DNA of 64,000 nucleotides from Taibaiella sp. (GTDB taxonomy: Bacteria; Bacteroidota; Bacteroidia; Chitinophagales; Chitinophagaceae): contig JAEUVV010000012.1 of the NCBI GenBank assembly GCA_016786705.1, positions 62,001-126,000 on the forward strand, in the 5' to 3' direction. The notes under the pieces are model-generated. The model was not told where the DNA came from, did no database searches, and was given only the letters and a program-made list of their open reading frames with translations. The position numbers were made by a program, and so were the translations under genes. Below are positions 35,621 to 44,155 of the stretch, one piece after another. Within the stretch, counting starts at the first letter, position 1. Every line of letters starts with the position of its first letter.

Positions 35621-37648
35621 TTGATAAACAACAATAATACTTTTAAATCAATCCCTTTAAAAGCGCTTCTTATATGGGGGTTAAGTTTGCTCTTAACCCT
35701 CCCTGCCTATGCCCAAAGCCGGGCGGGCCAAGCATCTTTTGACCCAGACAGGAGTTTAGTGGCACAATACGGTGTTCAGAACGCGGATACCTCAAGAATC
35801 AGGCAATGGCTGGATACGGTTATTATTTTTTCCAAACGCCGACCCCTGGAAAGCATACCCTTCTTTAATGAGCTCTTACACCTTTCCATAAGCAGGCATT
35901 TTGACTACGGGGCATTCAATAGTTATAGCAATATCATCACGATCTACAACAATAAAGGCCAGTATGAAACTGCTTTTGCAAAGATGCAGCAGATGCATGC
36001 GATAGCTGCGAATACCGGGCTTCCACAGTTCCGGGCAGCCGTGCTCAACAGCCTGGGCAACTATTACCAGCGAAAGGGCCAATATGATTCCGCATCCCAT
36101 TATTACTTTACTGCCCTGGAAGACCTGGAAGGCAAAGCAAACATCAGCCCAAGTATTATACCGGCCATATATGGCAACCTAAGCGGCATTTTTGAACATA
36201 CCGGGGAATATGAAAAGGGCTTACAATACCTGCAAAAAGCGGAACCGGCCATACGCACTTCCGGGAACAATTACTACCTGGCCCTCATCCTGATCAATAA
36301 AGGGAACGCGCTTCTAAAGCTGGGACAAACGGACAGCAGTATCGGACCACTTAAAGAAGCGCTTCAGCTCGCCAGGAAATACGAATATACCCAATGGCAG
36401 CATTTAGCCCTGAGTGATATCGCCCAATCTTACTTCCGGCTTAACGATCATCAGACCGCGCTGCATTACCTGCAGGAAGCCCTGAAGCTAAAAGGAGACA
36501 TAGATCCCGTCTATCAAACCAGCAATACGAGCATTCTCGGTGATATTTATTTCGCGGCCAAAGACTATAAGCAGGCTGAATATTACTGGCAAAAAACCCT
36601 GGCTTCCGCAACTGAGCTTAAGATTTCAAAAAGCATTTTACATGCCCACAAAATGCTGGGCGAACTCTACCGGGTCACCCGGCAATATGAGCTGGCTTAT
36701 AAGCATGCCAATAGTTATAGTATACTGCGCGACAGCCTGCTGAAAACAGACATCCTTAACCGGACGAGTACGCTGGATAAGAAATACCAGACTGCGGAAA
36801 AAGATAAGGAAATAGCCGAAAACAAATTACTGATCAATAAAAAGCAACACGAGATCCAGAACCGGAACCTCTGGATCGGCATCGTAGCTACCGGTACCCT
36901 AGCCTTGGCCATGCTCACCGCTTTCCTCTACAGCCGCTTCCTGATCAGTAAAAGTAAACAACGCAGCCAGGAAGAACAGCTGAGCAATATTGAGCGGGAG
37001 CAGGAAATATTGCAGTTAAAAAGCATGATCAGTGGCGAGGAAAAAACAAGGATACAGATCTCCAGGAACCTGCATGATGGCATTGGGGGACAGATGGCCT
37101 CGCTCACTATGCTCCTGAGCATGATCAAGAATAAATACCAAACCGGTAAACAGGTGGAGCAGGATATGCAAAAATTAAGCATGATGCTGCAGGAAGCAGC
37201 TAAAGAATTAAGGCAGGCGGCACACAACCTGATGCCGGACATGCTCAACCGGCAGAGTCTGAAAGAAGTGCTCCTGCATTATTGTGAGCAAAACAGCCGG
37301 GAAAACCTGCGCCTCGACCTGCAGTATGACGATAATATCTTATTGACCAAAAATGCTGAGCTGTTTATTTACCGTATTGTACAGGAACTTGTGCAGAATG
37401 TGATCAAGCATGCCGAAGCGGACTTTACAGCCATCCAGCTGATGCAAACCGGCAATACATTGGCCATAACCATAGAAGACAATGGCAAGGGCTTTGACAG
37501 CTCCAGGGATATGGGCAACGGGCAAGGCCTGCAAAGCATCCGCTCGCGTGTGGAGCACCTTAACGGCTATATGTCTGCCGACGCTGCGCCACAACTGGGA
37601 GCCACGATACATATTGAACTTGATTTTAGTAAATTGCAACAACTTTAA
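35621..37648 (+). CDS. TPR sensor histidine kinase (NarL-type partner)
   Basis: 675 residues. The start appears to be TTG (35621); no ATG precedes the signal peptide (12-32). The periplasmic part carries TPR repeats (about 95-375; YYQRKGQYDSASHYYFTALE, LLKLGQTDSS). A membrane helix lies at 417-440, a coiled coil at 440-475, and a HisKA_3 dimerisation helix with phospho-His485 in SRNLHDGIGGQMA. The HATPase_c domain has an N-box near 588-597 (QELVQNVIKHAEA) and a G-box DNGKGFD. It phosphorylates the response regulator encoded 17 bases downstream. The signal sensed by the TPR domain is unknown. Confidence 0.93.
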   Translation: MINNNNTFKSIPLKALLIWGLSLLLTLPAYAQSRAGQASFDPDRSLVAQYGVQNADTSRIRQWLDTVIIFSKRRPLESIPFFNELLHLSISRHFDYGAFNSYSNIITIYNNKGQYETAFAKMQQMHAIAANTGLPQFRAAVLNSLGNYYQRKGQYDSASHYYFTALEDLEGKANISPSIIPAIYGNLSGIFEHTGEYEKGLQYLQKAEPAIRTSGNNYYLALILINKGNALLKLGQTDSSIGPLKEALQLARKYEYTQWQHLALSDIAQSYFRLNDHQTALHYLQEALKLKGDIDPVYQTSNTSILGDIYFAAKDYKQAEYYWQKTLASATELKISKSILHAHKMLGELYRVTRQYELAYKHANSYSILRDSLLKTDILNRTSTLDKKYQTAEKDKEIAENKLLINKKQHEIQNRNLWIGIVATGTLALAMLTAFLYSRFLISKSKQRSQEEQLSNIEREQEILQLKSMISGEEKTRIQISRNLHDGIGGQMASLTMLLSMIKNKYQTGKQVEQDMQKLSMMLQEAAKELRQAAHNLMPDMLNRQSLKEVLLHYCEQNSRENLRLDLQYDDNILLTKNAELFIYRIVQELVQNVIKHAEADFTAIQLMQTGNTLAITIEDNGKGFDSSRDMGNGQGLQSIRSRVEHLNGYMSADAAPQLGATIHIELDFSKLQQL

Positions 37649-37665
37649 GTATAAAAACAAAGTCC

Positions 37666-38313
37666 ATGACCCCACCCTTAATCCGTGTAGCCATAGCCGA
37701 TGATCATCCCATGATCATCGACGGGGTACAAAATATGCTGGAAGGCTGCGCGCATATACAGCTCATCAATAGTTTCAAATCGGGCGACCTGGTACTGGAA
37801 GGCCTTGAAGCGAAGCCCGCCGATGTGCTGCTGCTCGATATCCAGATGCCCAATATTACCGGCGACGAACTCTGCCCGGCCATCCTGAAAAAATTCCCGG
37901 GTATCAAAGTACTGGTCCTGACCAATTTTGACAGCGCCCTATATGCCAATAACATGTTCAAAAGAGGCGCGCATGGCTTCTTATTAAAGGCTGCGGAAAG
38001 AGACGTCCTTATAGCGGCCATTGAAACCGTCTACAAAGGAGAAAGCTTCCTGGACCGGGAAATGGAAGAAAAAGTACGCCAGATGAGCCTTATGGAGCGG
38101 AATGTGACCTTTTCCAAAACGTCTTTAACGCCCAGGGAGCTCAGCATCCTGCAGTTACTGGTGGATGGAAAATCGGCGCCTCAAATAGCTGATGAACTAT
38201 TCCTGAGCCTGCGTACCGTGGTGAATTACCGTACCAGCATCATGCGTAAACTGGATTGTAACAATATAGCGGCATTGGTCAAAAAAGCCCTGCAATCGGG
38301 CCTTGCCAGGTAA
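37666..38313 (+). CDS. NarL/FixJ-family response regulator
   Basis: 215 residues. The receiver domain (1-125) has acidic residues Asp12/Asp13, phospho-acceptor Asp58 in VLLLDIQMPN and the conserved Lys in FLLKAAE. The LuxR-type helix-turn-helix (about 150-212) reads LTPRELSILQLLVDGKSAPQ, then IADELFLSLRTVVNYRTSIM. It is the cognate regulator of the TPR kinase immediately upstream; targets are not evident. Confidence 0.95.
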   Translation: MTPPLIRVAIADDHPMIIDGVQNMLEGCAHIQLINSFKSGDLVLEGLEAKPADVLLLDIQMPNITGDELCPAILKKFPGIKVLVLTNFDSALYANNMFKRGAHGFLLKAAERDVLIAAIETVYKGESFLDREMEEKVRQMSLMERNVTFSKTSLTPRELSILQLLVDGKSAPQIADELFLSLRTVVNYRTSIMRKLDCNNIAALVKKALQSGLAR

Positions 38314-38351
38314 TTAATGAATTATTTAAGCAAATTGCAAATATCATCCTC

Positions 38352-38945
38352 ATGTCTTTAAATCCCCTGTTGTCGCAAATTGAATTCATCAAAGAGATTG
38401 ACAAGCTCAAATATATACAGAGAAGGACCAAACTCTTCAACAGCGACCGTAATGAGAACGACGCGGAACACAGCTGGCACCTGGCCCTGATGGCGATAGT
38501 GCTGGCAGAGCATGCCAATGAACCGGTAGACCTATTTAAAGTGGTCAAAATGCTCCTCGTTCATGACCTGGTAGAGATTGATGCCGGCGACACTTTTATT
38601 TATGATACTCAAAAAGACCATACAAACACCGATGAAGAAAGGCTTGCCGCACAAAGGATCTTCGGCATGCTACCCGAAGCCCAGGCAGAAGAGCTTACTA
38701 ACATCTGGGAAGAATTTGAGGCGGGCAACACTGCAGAGGCTAAGTTCGCCCGGGCTATGGACCGCCTTGAGCCTTTATTACAGAACAGTTCCAACCAGGG
38801 CGGCACTTGGAAAGAATTTGATGTACCTTACAGCAAGGTGTATAATAAGAAAAAAGTAATTAAAGAGGGCGCTGCATCAATATGGGATTATGCTGAAAAC
38901 CTGTTGAATGAAAATGTGGCTAAAGGTATTTTACGCAAAGACTAA
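38352..38945 (+). CDS. HD-domain hydrolase (YfbR/HDDC2-like)
   Basis: 197 residues. An HD metal-binding phosphohydrolase with His in DAEHSWHLALMAI, the HD pair in LLVHDLVEIDAGDTF and a distal Asp in ARAMDRLEPLL. The family includes 5'-deoxynucleotidases acting on dNMPs, so a nucleotide-pool role is likely. The gene starts 38 bases after the regulator gene and may be co-transcribed. It overlaps by four bases the 3' end of the convergent PLP-protein gene. Confidence 0.9.
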   Translation: MSLNPLLSQIEFIKEIDKLKYIQRRTKLFNSDRNENDAEHSWHLALMAIVLAEHANEPVDLFKVVKMLLVHDLVEIDAGDTFIYDTQKDHTNTDEERLAAQRIFGMLPEAQAEELTNIWEEFEAGNTAEAKFARAMDRLEPLLQNSSNQGGTWKEFDVPYSKVYNKKKVIKEGAASIWDYAENLLNENVAKGILRKD

Positions 38946-39682
38946 ACATTCTCCCTGTTTTCATTCCAGTAATAACTGTCCGGGTACTGCCTTTGGCCAA
39001 AAACAGCTGTTCCTACCCGGATCATCGTGGCTCCCTCTTCTATGGCGGTTTCGAAATCGCCGCTCATGCCCATCGACAATTCCTGCATCTGCACGCCCGG
39101 AATATTTGCTGCCCGGACCTGCTCCTGCAGGGATTTGAGCATGCGGAAACATTCCCGTACCTTTTCCGTATCCGAACTGAACAATCCTATGGTCATCAGA
39201 CCGCGGATCTTCAAACGTTCTAAAGCTGCTACCTGCCTTACCAAAGTTATTGTTTCATCCGGCTCAATACCAAATTTACTGGACTCTCCCGAAGTATTTA
39301 CCTGGATCAGCACGTCCATACTCCGGTTGGCCGCTTCCAGCTTCTGTTGCAGCTTTTCCGCGAGCGCAAAACGGTCTAACGATTGCAGGCAGCTCACCTC
39401 GCAGGCTAACAGGTCTTTGATCTTATTCGTTTGCAGGTGACCTATAAAGTGATTGACATGTGGCACCGAATGTAAAGCCTCATACTTATCTTTGAGCTCC
39501 TGTACTTTATTTTCGGCAATCAATGTATGACCGGCTGATAAAGCGGTTTTTATACGATCGGGGCTAACCGTCTTGGTCGCTAACAATAATTTCACTTCAT
39601 CGGTCGACCGGCCACTCTTTGTACAGGCTGCATGTATACGCTCCTGCACTGCTTTCAAATTTTCCAGGATACTGCTATACAT
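38942..39682 (-). CDS. YggS-family PLP homeostasis protein
   Basis: 246 residues from the ATG at 39682 (MYSSILENLKAVQERIHAAC); a longer frame exists, but this start overlaps the stop of the preceding gene by eight bases. The family features are clear: LLLATKTVSPDRI with the PLP-binding Lys, IAENKVQELKDKYE, HFIGHLQTNKIKDLL, VLIQVNTSGESSKFGI, LSMGMSGDFETAIEEGATMI and RVGTAVFG. It binds pyridoxal phosphate without known catalysis and balances vitamin B6 and amino-acid pools. It is translationally coupled to the GNAT gene upstream. Confidence 0.95.
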   Translation of the reverse strand: MYSSILENLKAVQERIHAACTKSGRSTDEVKLLLATKTVSPDRIKTALSAGHTLIAENKVQELKDKYEALHSVPHVNHFIGHLQTNKIKDLLACEVSCLQSLDRFALAEKLQQKLEAANRSMDVLIQVNTSGESSKFGIEPDETITLVRQVAALERLKIRGLMTIGLFSSDTEKVRECFRMLKSLQEQVRAANIPGVQMQELSMGMSGDFETAIEEGATMIRVGTAVFGQRQYPDSYYWNENRENV

Positions 39683-40223
39683 GTTCCGGGTCTTTAAGCC
39701 AGTCTTCTTTAAGGATTTCATATACAAAATTCAAGCGGTCAGGCTCGCCGAAATAAGCGACCTCCTCTTCGGCTACTTTGCGGGCGCCTAAACGGCTAAT
39801 GGCAACCTGGGAGCGCACATTCTGCGCCCCTATATGAAAGTTCACTTTTGACACAAAACGGAAAATATAGTCCAGCATCATTTTCTTGACGCCCTGGTTA
39901 ATACCTTTACCCCAGCAGGAACGGGTATAAAAAGTATAGCCGATAAATATACGGTCCGCAACAGTATCGTAATCGTAAAAGCGGGTGCTCCCGATAATGG
40001 ACCCAGACACCTTATCAACAATCTTAAATGCGCCTTTACTTTCCATAGCGCCTTTAAAAAAAACGCTAAATACATCTCTCTTCCACCGGTCCTTATTAGG
40101 GTGCTGTGCCCAGACCTCCGGGTCGGAAGCTACGGCATACAAGGCTTCAAAATCATCCTCTTGTAAGGGTACCAGAATGACCTGCTCATTTTCCAGGCTG
40201 CGCTGTATACTTATGGGTTCCAT
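39675..40223 (-). CDS. GNAT family N-acetyltransferase (RimJ-like)
   Basis: 182 residues of the Acetyltransf_3 type. IIGSTRFYDYDTVADRIFIG, then GYTFYTRSCWGKGINQGVKK is the acetyl-CoA loop, and NFHIGAQNVRSQVAISRLGA is the usual C-terminal region. The substrate is unknown, possibly a protein N-terminus or small amine. It lies in a minus-strand operon: it overlaps the nitronate monooxygenase gene upstream by 13 bases and the YggS gene downstream by eight. Confidence 0.92.
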   Translation of the reverse strand: MEPISIQRSLENEQVILVPLQEDDFEALYAVASDPEVWAQHPNKDRWKRDVFSVFFKGAMESKGAFKIVDKVSGSIIGSTRFYDYDTVADRIFIGYTFYTRSCWGKGINQGVKKMMLDYIFRFVSKVNFHIGAQNVRSQVAISRLGARKVAEEEVAYFGEPDRLNFVYEILKEDWLKDPEHV

Positions 40224-41284
40224 GAATATTGTATTATACTATTGATCAATTCCTCCAGGATATCTGTAGTAGAAGCTTCGCTATAATCCTTATGCGACTG
40301 CCCGGCCCAGATACTTACAAAATCAGTGTTACTATTTGCTTTAGCCGCTTGTCTTAACGGACCGGTAAGCTTATTCTGGTAAGGATAAGGCAATGTAAGC
40401 GATACCTGTTCGAATGCTCTTGTAAAGAGGTTTTGCAATCCTCTTGCATAGCGCCCGGAAAAGCTTTTGGTCAATACAATATCGGCTTCCCCCGCGGCCC
40501 TTAAATGATCCTTTTCAAATTCTTTTAAATCACTTTCCAGGGACCCTAATAAGAGGCTGCCCACCTGGACGCCCTGCGCGCCCAACACATTTGCCGCAAA
40601 AGCTGTTTTCGCATCATAGATACCACCGGCATAGATCAGCGGCACTTTAACCCGGTCCGCGACCTGCGCCAATAAAGAGAATCCCCCGGTCTGTGGTACA
40701 GGTTCTTCCCTGAAGCTTCCCCTGTGCCCGCCGGCTTCCCAACCCTGCACGCAAATCACATCTATCCCTGAAGCTTCCAGTATCAAAGCTTCTTCCACCG
40801 AAGTACAGGTACCGATCAATACAGTACCCTGTGCTTTAAATTTCAGGATACTGTTAGTGTCCAGGCTGCCGAATATAAAACTGACCACCGGGCATTGCTC
40901 CGCTATCAGGAGATCAACCTGCTCCCGGTAATCGGTGAACACCAGCTCCTCTACATGAGGCAGGTTTACCGGCAACATATGCTGCCTGGCCAGCTCTTCT
41001 ATAAAGATCCTGGTCTGGGTATATTTTGCCTTCAGCGCATCCGTAAGCTCCGGTATTTGATGAACAAATATATTTACCGCAAATGGCCGGCCTGTTAAGG
41101 TGCGGGTTTTGCGGATCAGCTCCCGGCACTGCCCGGCCGGCAGATCTCCTAATGCAAGACTACCCAGGGCGCCGGAAGCCGCTGCTGCAGCCACCATCTC
41201 GGGGCTGGTAACGCCATACATCGGCGCCTGTATAACCGGGTGCGTAATGTTCAGCAGCGCGCTTAAATTACCTGACCAATTCAT
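40211..41284 (-). CDS. Nitronate monooxygenase-like FMN enzyme
   Basis: 357 residues, FMN-dependent TIM barrel of the 2-nitropropane dioxygenase family. The N-terminus HPVIQAPMYGVTSPEMVAAA, the segment VICVQGWEAGGHRG and the FMN phosphate loop VPLIYAGGIYDAKTA, then LGAQGVQVGSLLLGS are characteristic. It oxidises nitronates or a related compound to detoxify nitroalkanes. It is first in a tight minus-strand operon with a GNAT enzyme and the YggS protein. Confidence 0.93.
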   Translation of the reverse strand: MNWSGNLSALLNITHPVIQAPMYGVTSPEMVAAAAASGALGSLALGDLPAGQCRELIRKTRTLTGRPFAVNIFVHQIPELTDALKAKYTQTRIFIEELARQHMLPVNLPHVEELVFTDYREQVDLLIAEQCPVVSFIFGSLDTNSILKFKAQGTVLIGTCTSVEEALILEASGIDVICVQGWEAGGHRGSFREEPVPQTGGFSLLAQVADRVKVPLIYAGGIYDAKTAFAANVLGAQGVQVGSLLLGSLESDLKEFEKDHLRAAGEADIVLTKSFSGRYARGLQNLFTRAFEQVSLTLPYPYQNKLTGPLRQAAKANSNTDFVSIWAGQSHKDYSEASTTDILEELINSIIQYSWNP

Positions 41285-41335
41285 AAACGCTTCTTTTTTT
41301 AGTTAATCATATTAAGGTAGCCTGTCTTCAAAATA

Positions 41336-41854
41336 TCAGAATTTGATCTTCAGGCCGAATTCCTTTTTCATAGTCAGCAGGGCTTCCGCGTTGCCCCGGG
41401 CATCTTCTACGGGATGATGCGTATGCTTCGTCTTCCGCAAATGCTTAAACGTTTTGAAAGTATCTTTTTCAATCCCCTTAAACAGGCTGCCCAGGTTTTG
41501 TGAGCTGAAGCCAAAAGGGTTAGTACCGGTAAAATGATGAAAGTACCAGCAGATAAACATCCAGTCAAAGCCATTATTGTCGCTTATAAAAATAGGCCTG
41601 TCCTTACAATTATCCCTGATCCAGGCGGCAAATTCCCGCATTACCTTTTCCGGTTCCTCAAAAGTCATCGTTTCTTCTCTTGAATGTCCGGATACCGCAA
41701 GGGCTTCCGGTATATACTGATCGGATATGGGGCGAAGCTTTCCGTAAAAAGTCTGGTCCAGGGCTTCATTGACCAGCACCGCTCCAAAAGAGATCATGGA
41801 GTAGTCGCCGGGAATGGGGCCGTCACTTTCTATATCTACCATTATATAAGCCAT
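41336..41854 (-). CDS. DEDD-type 3'-5' exonuclease
   Basis: 172 residues, RNase T/DnaQ-like fold. Catalytic residues: Asp7 and Glu9 in MVDIESDGP, an Asp in FISDNNGFDWMF, and the His-Asp pair in HHPVEDARGNAEALL (DEDDh arrangement). It degrades DNA or RNA from 3' ends; the substrate is not predictable. It is a standalone gene with a TAGATTTG promoter element on the minus strand at 41908-41901. Confidence 0.9.
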   Translation of the reverse strand: MAYIMVDIESDGPIPGDYSMISFGAVLVNEALDQTFYGKLRPISDQYIPEALAVSGHSREETMTFEEPEKVMREFAAWIRDNCKDRPIFISDNNGFDWMFICWYFHHFTGTNPFGFSSQNLGSLFKGIEKDTFKTFKHLRKTKHTHHPVEDARGNAEALLTMKKEFGLKIKF

Positions 41855-41900
41855 AAGTTCTGTATACTTTTAATCCGGCATTACCTCAATGCGGGTAATA

Positions 41901-41908
41901 CAAATCTA
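41901..41908 (-). promoter_or_regulatory. Promoter -7 element of the exonuclease gene
   Basis: TAGATTTG on the minus strand fits TAnnTTTG, 46 bases before the start codon. Confidence 0.4.
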
Positions 41909-42053
41909 CATAAATGGCCTTATCAGAAAACGAATCAGCTCATAAATTTAAAAACTGGACCATCAATCACTCTCCTTGATATATTGGCTTAGTAGTCAGC
42001 TTATTATTTAAAATAATAAAGCAATAGTTCTATGAAACACAATAGCTTTGGTT

Positions 42054-42061
42054 TACATTTG
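42054..42061 (+). promoter_or_regulatory. Promoter -7 element of the lipase gene
   Basis: TACATTTG, 15 bases before the ATG at 42077, implies a very short leader. Confidence 0.45.
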
Positions 42062-42076
42062 TAAAAACGAAAAGAT

Positions 42077-43180
42077 ATGAAATACCTTATTCTATTTTTT
42101 TTATCGCTTTTCAATTGCATGGCTTTCGCCCAGACGCTACAACCGGGCTTCAGTAAATCGGAATATTTAGAAACCATAAAAGCCAATGCCCGCGTGCATT
42201 ACGACCTGGACAAATGGGACAGCCTGGATAAGATACCTCCTTCTCAACAATATGATTTCATCTACCGGTCACCTGTTGTCGGTTTTGAAAACATGTGGGA
42301 CCTCTGGGTAGCCAAAAACAAGAGTACGGCCATTATTGCTGTCCGGGGAAGTGTGATGACCCAGGCAAGTTTTCTTGCGAATCTTTACGCGGCTATGGTT
42401 CCGGCTCAAGGCATGCTGGAGCTGGAAAAGAATAAACCATTCCATTATGAACTGGCCGATCATCCCAATGCCGCAGTGCATGTGGGCTGGCTGATCGCGA
42501 TGGCGCACCTGGCCCCGGATATTGAAAACAAGATCGATTCCTGTTATAAAAAAGGCATCAAACAATTTATACTTACCGGGCACAGCCAGGGTGGCGGCAT
42601 CACCTTTTTACTGAACGCTTATTTAAAACATAAACAAGTAAAAGCAGGGCTGCCAAAAGATATCGTTTTTAAAACCTACTGCAGCGCCGGCCCTAAGCCC
42701 GGCAACCTCTTCTTTGCCTATGACTATGAAAAGATCAATTACAGCGGCTGGGCCTATAATGTGGTCAATGCCGCTGACTGGGTGCCAGATGTACCTTTCT
42801 CTATTCAAACCGTTAATGACTTTACCAGCGTAAACCCTTTCAGGAACGCAAAACAGGCTATTAAAAAAATGAAATTCCCCAATAATCTTATTGTAAAGCA
42901 TATGTACAATAAGATGGACCGGCCAACCCGGAGGGCACAGAAAAATTTTGAAAAATACCTGGGCCGTATGACGAGCAAGATCGTCAAGAAGACCTTACCG
43001 GACTTCCAGAGCCCGGCCTATTACAAAAGCAACTATTATGTACGCACCGGCAACATTATTTCTTTAGTTCCGGGCCCTGACTATGATCAGCAATTCAACA
43101 ACACACCGGGAAATACCAATATCTGGGAACACCATCTTTTCGGCCCTTACCTGTACCTTACCCATCAATTACCGGATTAA
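42077..43180 (+). CDS. Secreted class 3 lipase family protein
   Basis: 367 residues. Signal peptide 1-19 (LILFFLSLFNCMAFAQ). Alpha/beta-hydrolase with the nucleophile Ser170 in the FILTGHSQGGGI elbow, the oxyanion strand AIIAVRGSVMTQ, a catalytic Asp probably in NAADWVPDVP, and a C-terminal His in WEHHLFGPY. Family members hydrolyse ester bonds of glycerides or related lipids. Exported to the periplasm or beyond; substrate unknown. It stands alone from its own TACATTTG promoter. Confidence 0.9.
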   Translation: MKYLILFFLSLFNCMAFAQTLQPGFSKSEYLETIKANARVHYDLDKWDSLDKIPPSQQYDFIYRSPVVGFENMWDLWVAKNKSTAIIAVRGSVMTQASFLANLYAAMVPAQGMLELEKNKPFHYELADHPNAAVHVGWLIAMAHLAPDIENKIDSCYKKGIKQFILTGHSQGGGITFLLNAYLKHKQVKAGLPKDIVFKTYCSAGPKPGNLFFAYDYEKINYSGWAYNVVNAADWVPDVPFSIQTVNDFTSVNPFRNAKQAIKKMKFPNNLIVKHMYNKMDRPTRRAQKNFEKYLGRMTSKIVKKTLPDFQSPAYYKSNYYVRTGNIISLVPGPDYDQQFNNTPGNTNIWEHHLFGPYLYLTHQLPD

Positions 43181-43356
43181 CCATTCAATAGAAGCAACGA
43201 ATGGATCCTCTTACACGGGAGAGGATTTACTGTTGCTGTAATAGCATTGTTATATATTCGTAATACCATCGTGCAGGATGATATACAAAGGCGGACCTAT
43301 CCATAACCTGTTTAAGCAACCTCTACCCTATAATCTTAACAATCCAAATCCTAAAA

Positions 43357-44079
43357 GTGGAATTAAAAGCAGCTGTAAAAAGTATTCAATGGACAAAAGT
43401 ATTTTTATTTTATGGTATTACTTTACTGGGCACCTATGGCGTCAGGAAACTGCCCAATCTATTACAACTGGCCTTAGCACAGGTTACAGACCTGCATTTC
43501 GCGTTTAATTACAACCACGGTATTTTCATCGCTATTATAGCCTGGATATTTTATAAAATAAACAATTTCAAACAGGAGATAACCCTGCTCGGCAATCATA
43601 AGCTCAAAGCCCTGCTTTTCCCGGTCATTTTATTAACGGCTTACACCATAACGGGCATCAGCAATAATAATGGTGTAGACCCGCACAGCTGGGCATTCCT
43701 GTTTTGCAGCCTGGCATTGATCTATAATAGCCTGGAAGAATATGCCTGGCGGGGGTATCTGGTCGAAGCCACGGGCCCGCTTCCTTATGTATTCAGGAGC
43801 CTTGTTTCCGGTATCCTCTGGGCGATCTGGCACCTTGTGGTCTTTAAAGATTTCGATCAGTATGGCGGTTTTGGCCTGTTCCTGCTATTTTGTATTGTAT
43901 TTTCTTTTATACTTACCTTCGCGGTGCAGCGCACCCAATCTATATTAGTAGCGGCCGCTATCCATGCTTTTATTATCCAGATGAATATAAGCGCGCTCAT
44001 CTGCCTGGGTCTTTTCCTGGTATTATTATTCACCTGGAAAAGAAAGCCGGTCACTATTGAAGCAAACAGGCAAAACTAA
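43357..44079 (+). CDS. CPBP-family intramembrane metalloprotease
   Basis: 240 residues from a GTG at 43357. Polytopic, about seven helices. Motif 1 is NSLEEYAWRGYLVEA (Glu127, Glu128, Arg132), motif 2 is GILWAIWHLVVF with His159, and a late helix carries VAAAIHAFIIQMN with the third metal ligand. This is the CAAX-protease/bacteriocin-processing (Abi) fold, cleaving within or near the inner membrane. Targets unknown; no bacteriocin genes lie near. Confidence 0.92.
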   Translation: MELKAAVKSIQWTKVFLFYGITLLGTYGVRKLPNLLQLALAQVTDLHFAFNYNHGIFIAIIAWIFYKINNFKQEITLLGNHKLKALLFPVILLTAYTITGISNNNGVDPHSWAFLFCSLALIYNSLEEYAWRGYLVEATGPLPYVFRSLVSGILWAIWHLVVFKDFDQYGGFGLFLLFCIVFSFILTFAVQRTQSILVAAAIHAFIIQMNISALICLGLFLVLLFTWKRKPVTIEANRQN

Positions 44080-44100
44080 ATGTATATTTAGCTACAATAA

Positions 44101-44135
44101 AAAAGCTGTTTGAAATTAATTCAAACAGCTTTTTC
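44101..44135 (+). terminator. Bidirectional terminator
   Basis: AAAAAGCTGTTTGAA / TTCAAACAGCTTTTT with a short loop. It serves the CPBP gene and, from the other side, the convergent T9SS gene. Confidence 0.88.
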
Positions 44136-44155
44136 ATTACTGAAGCCCGGAACAA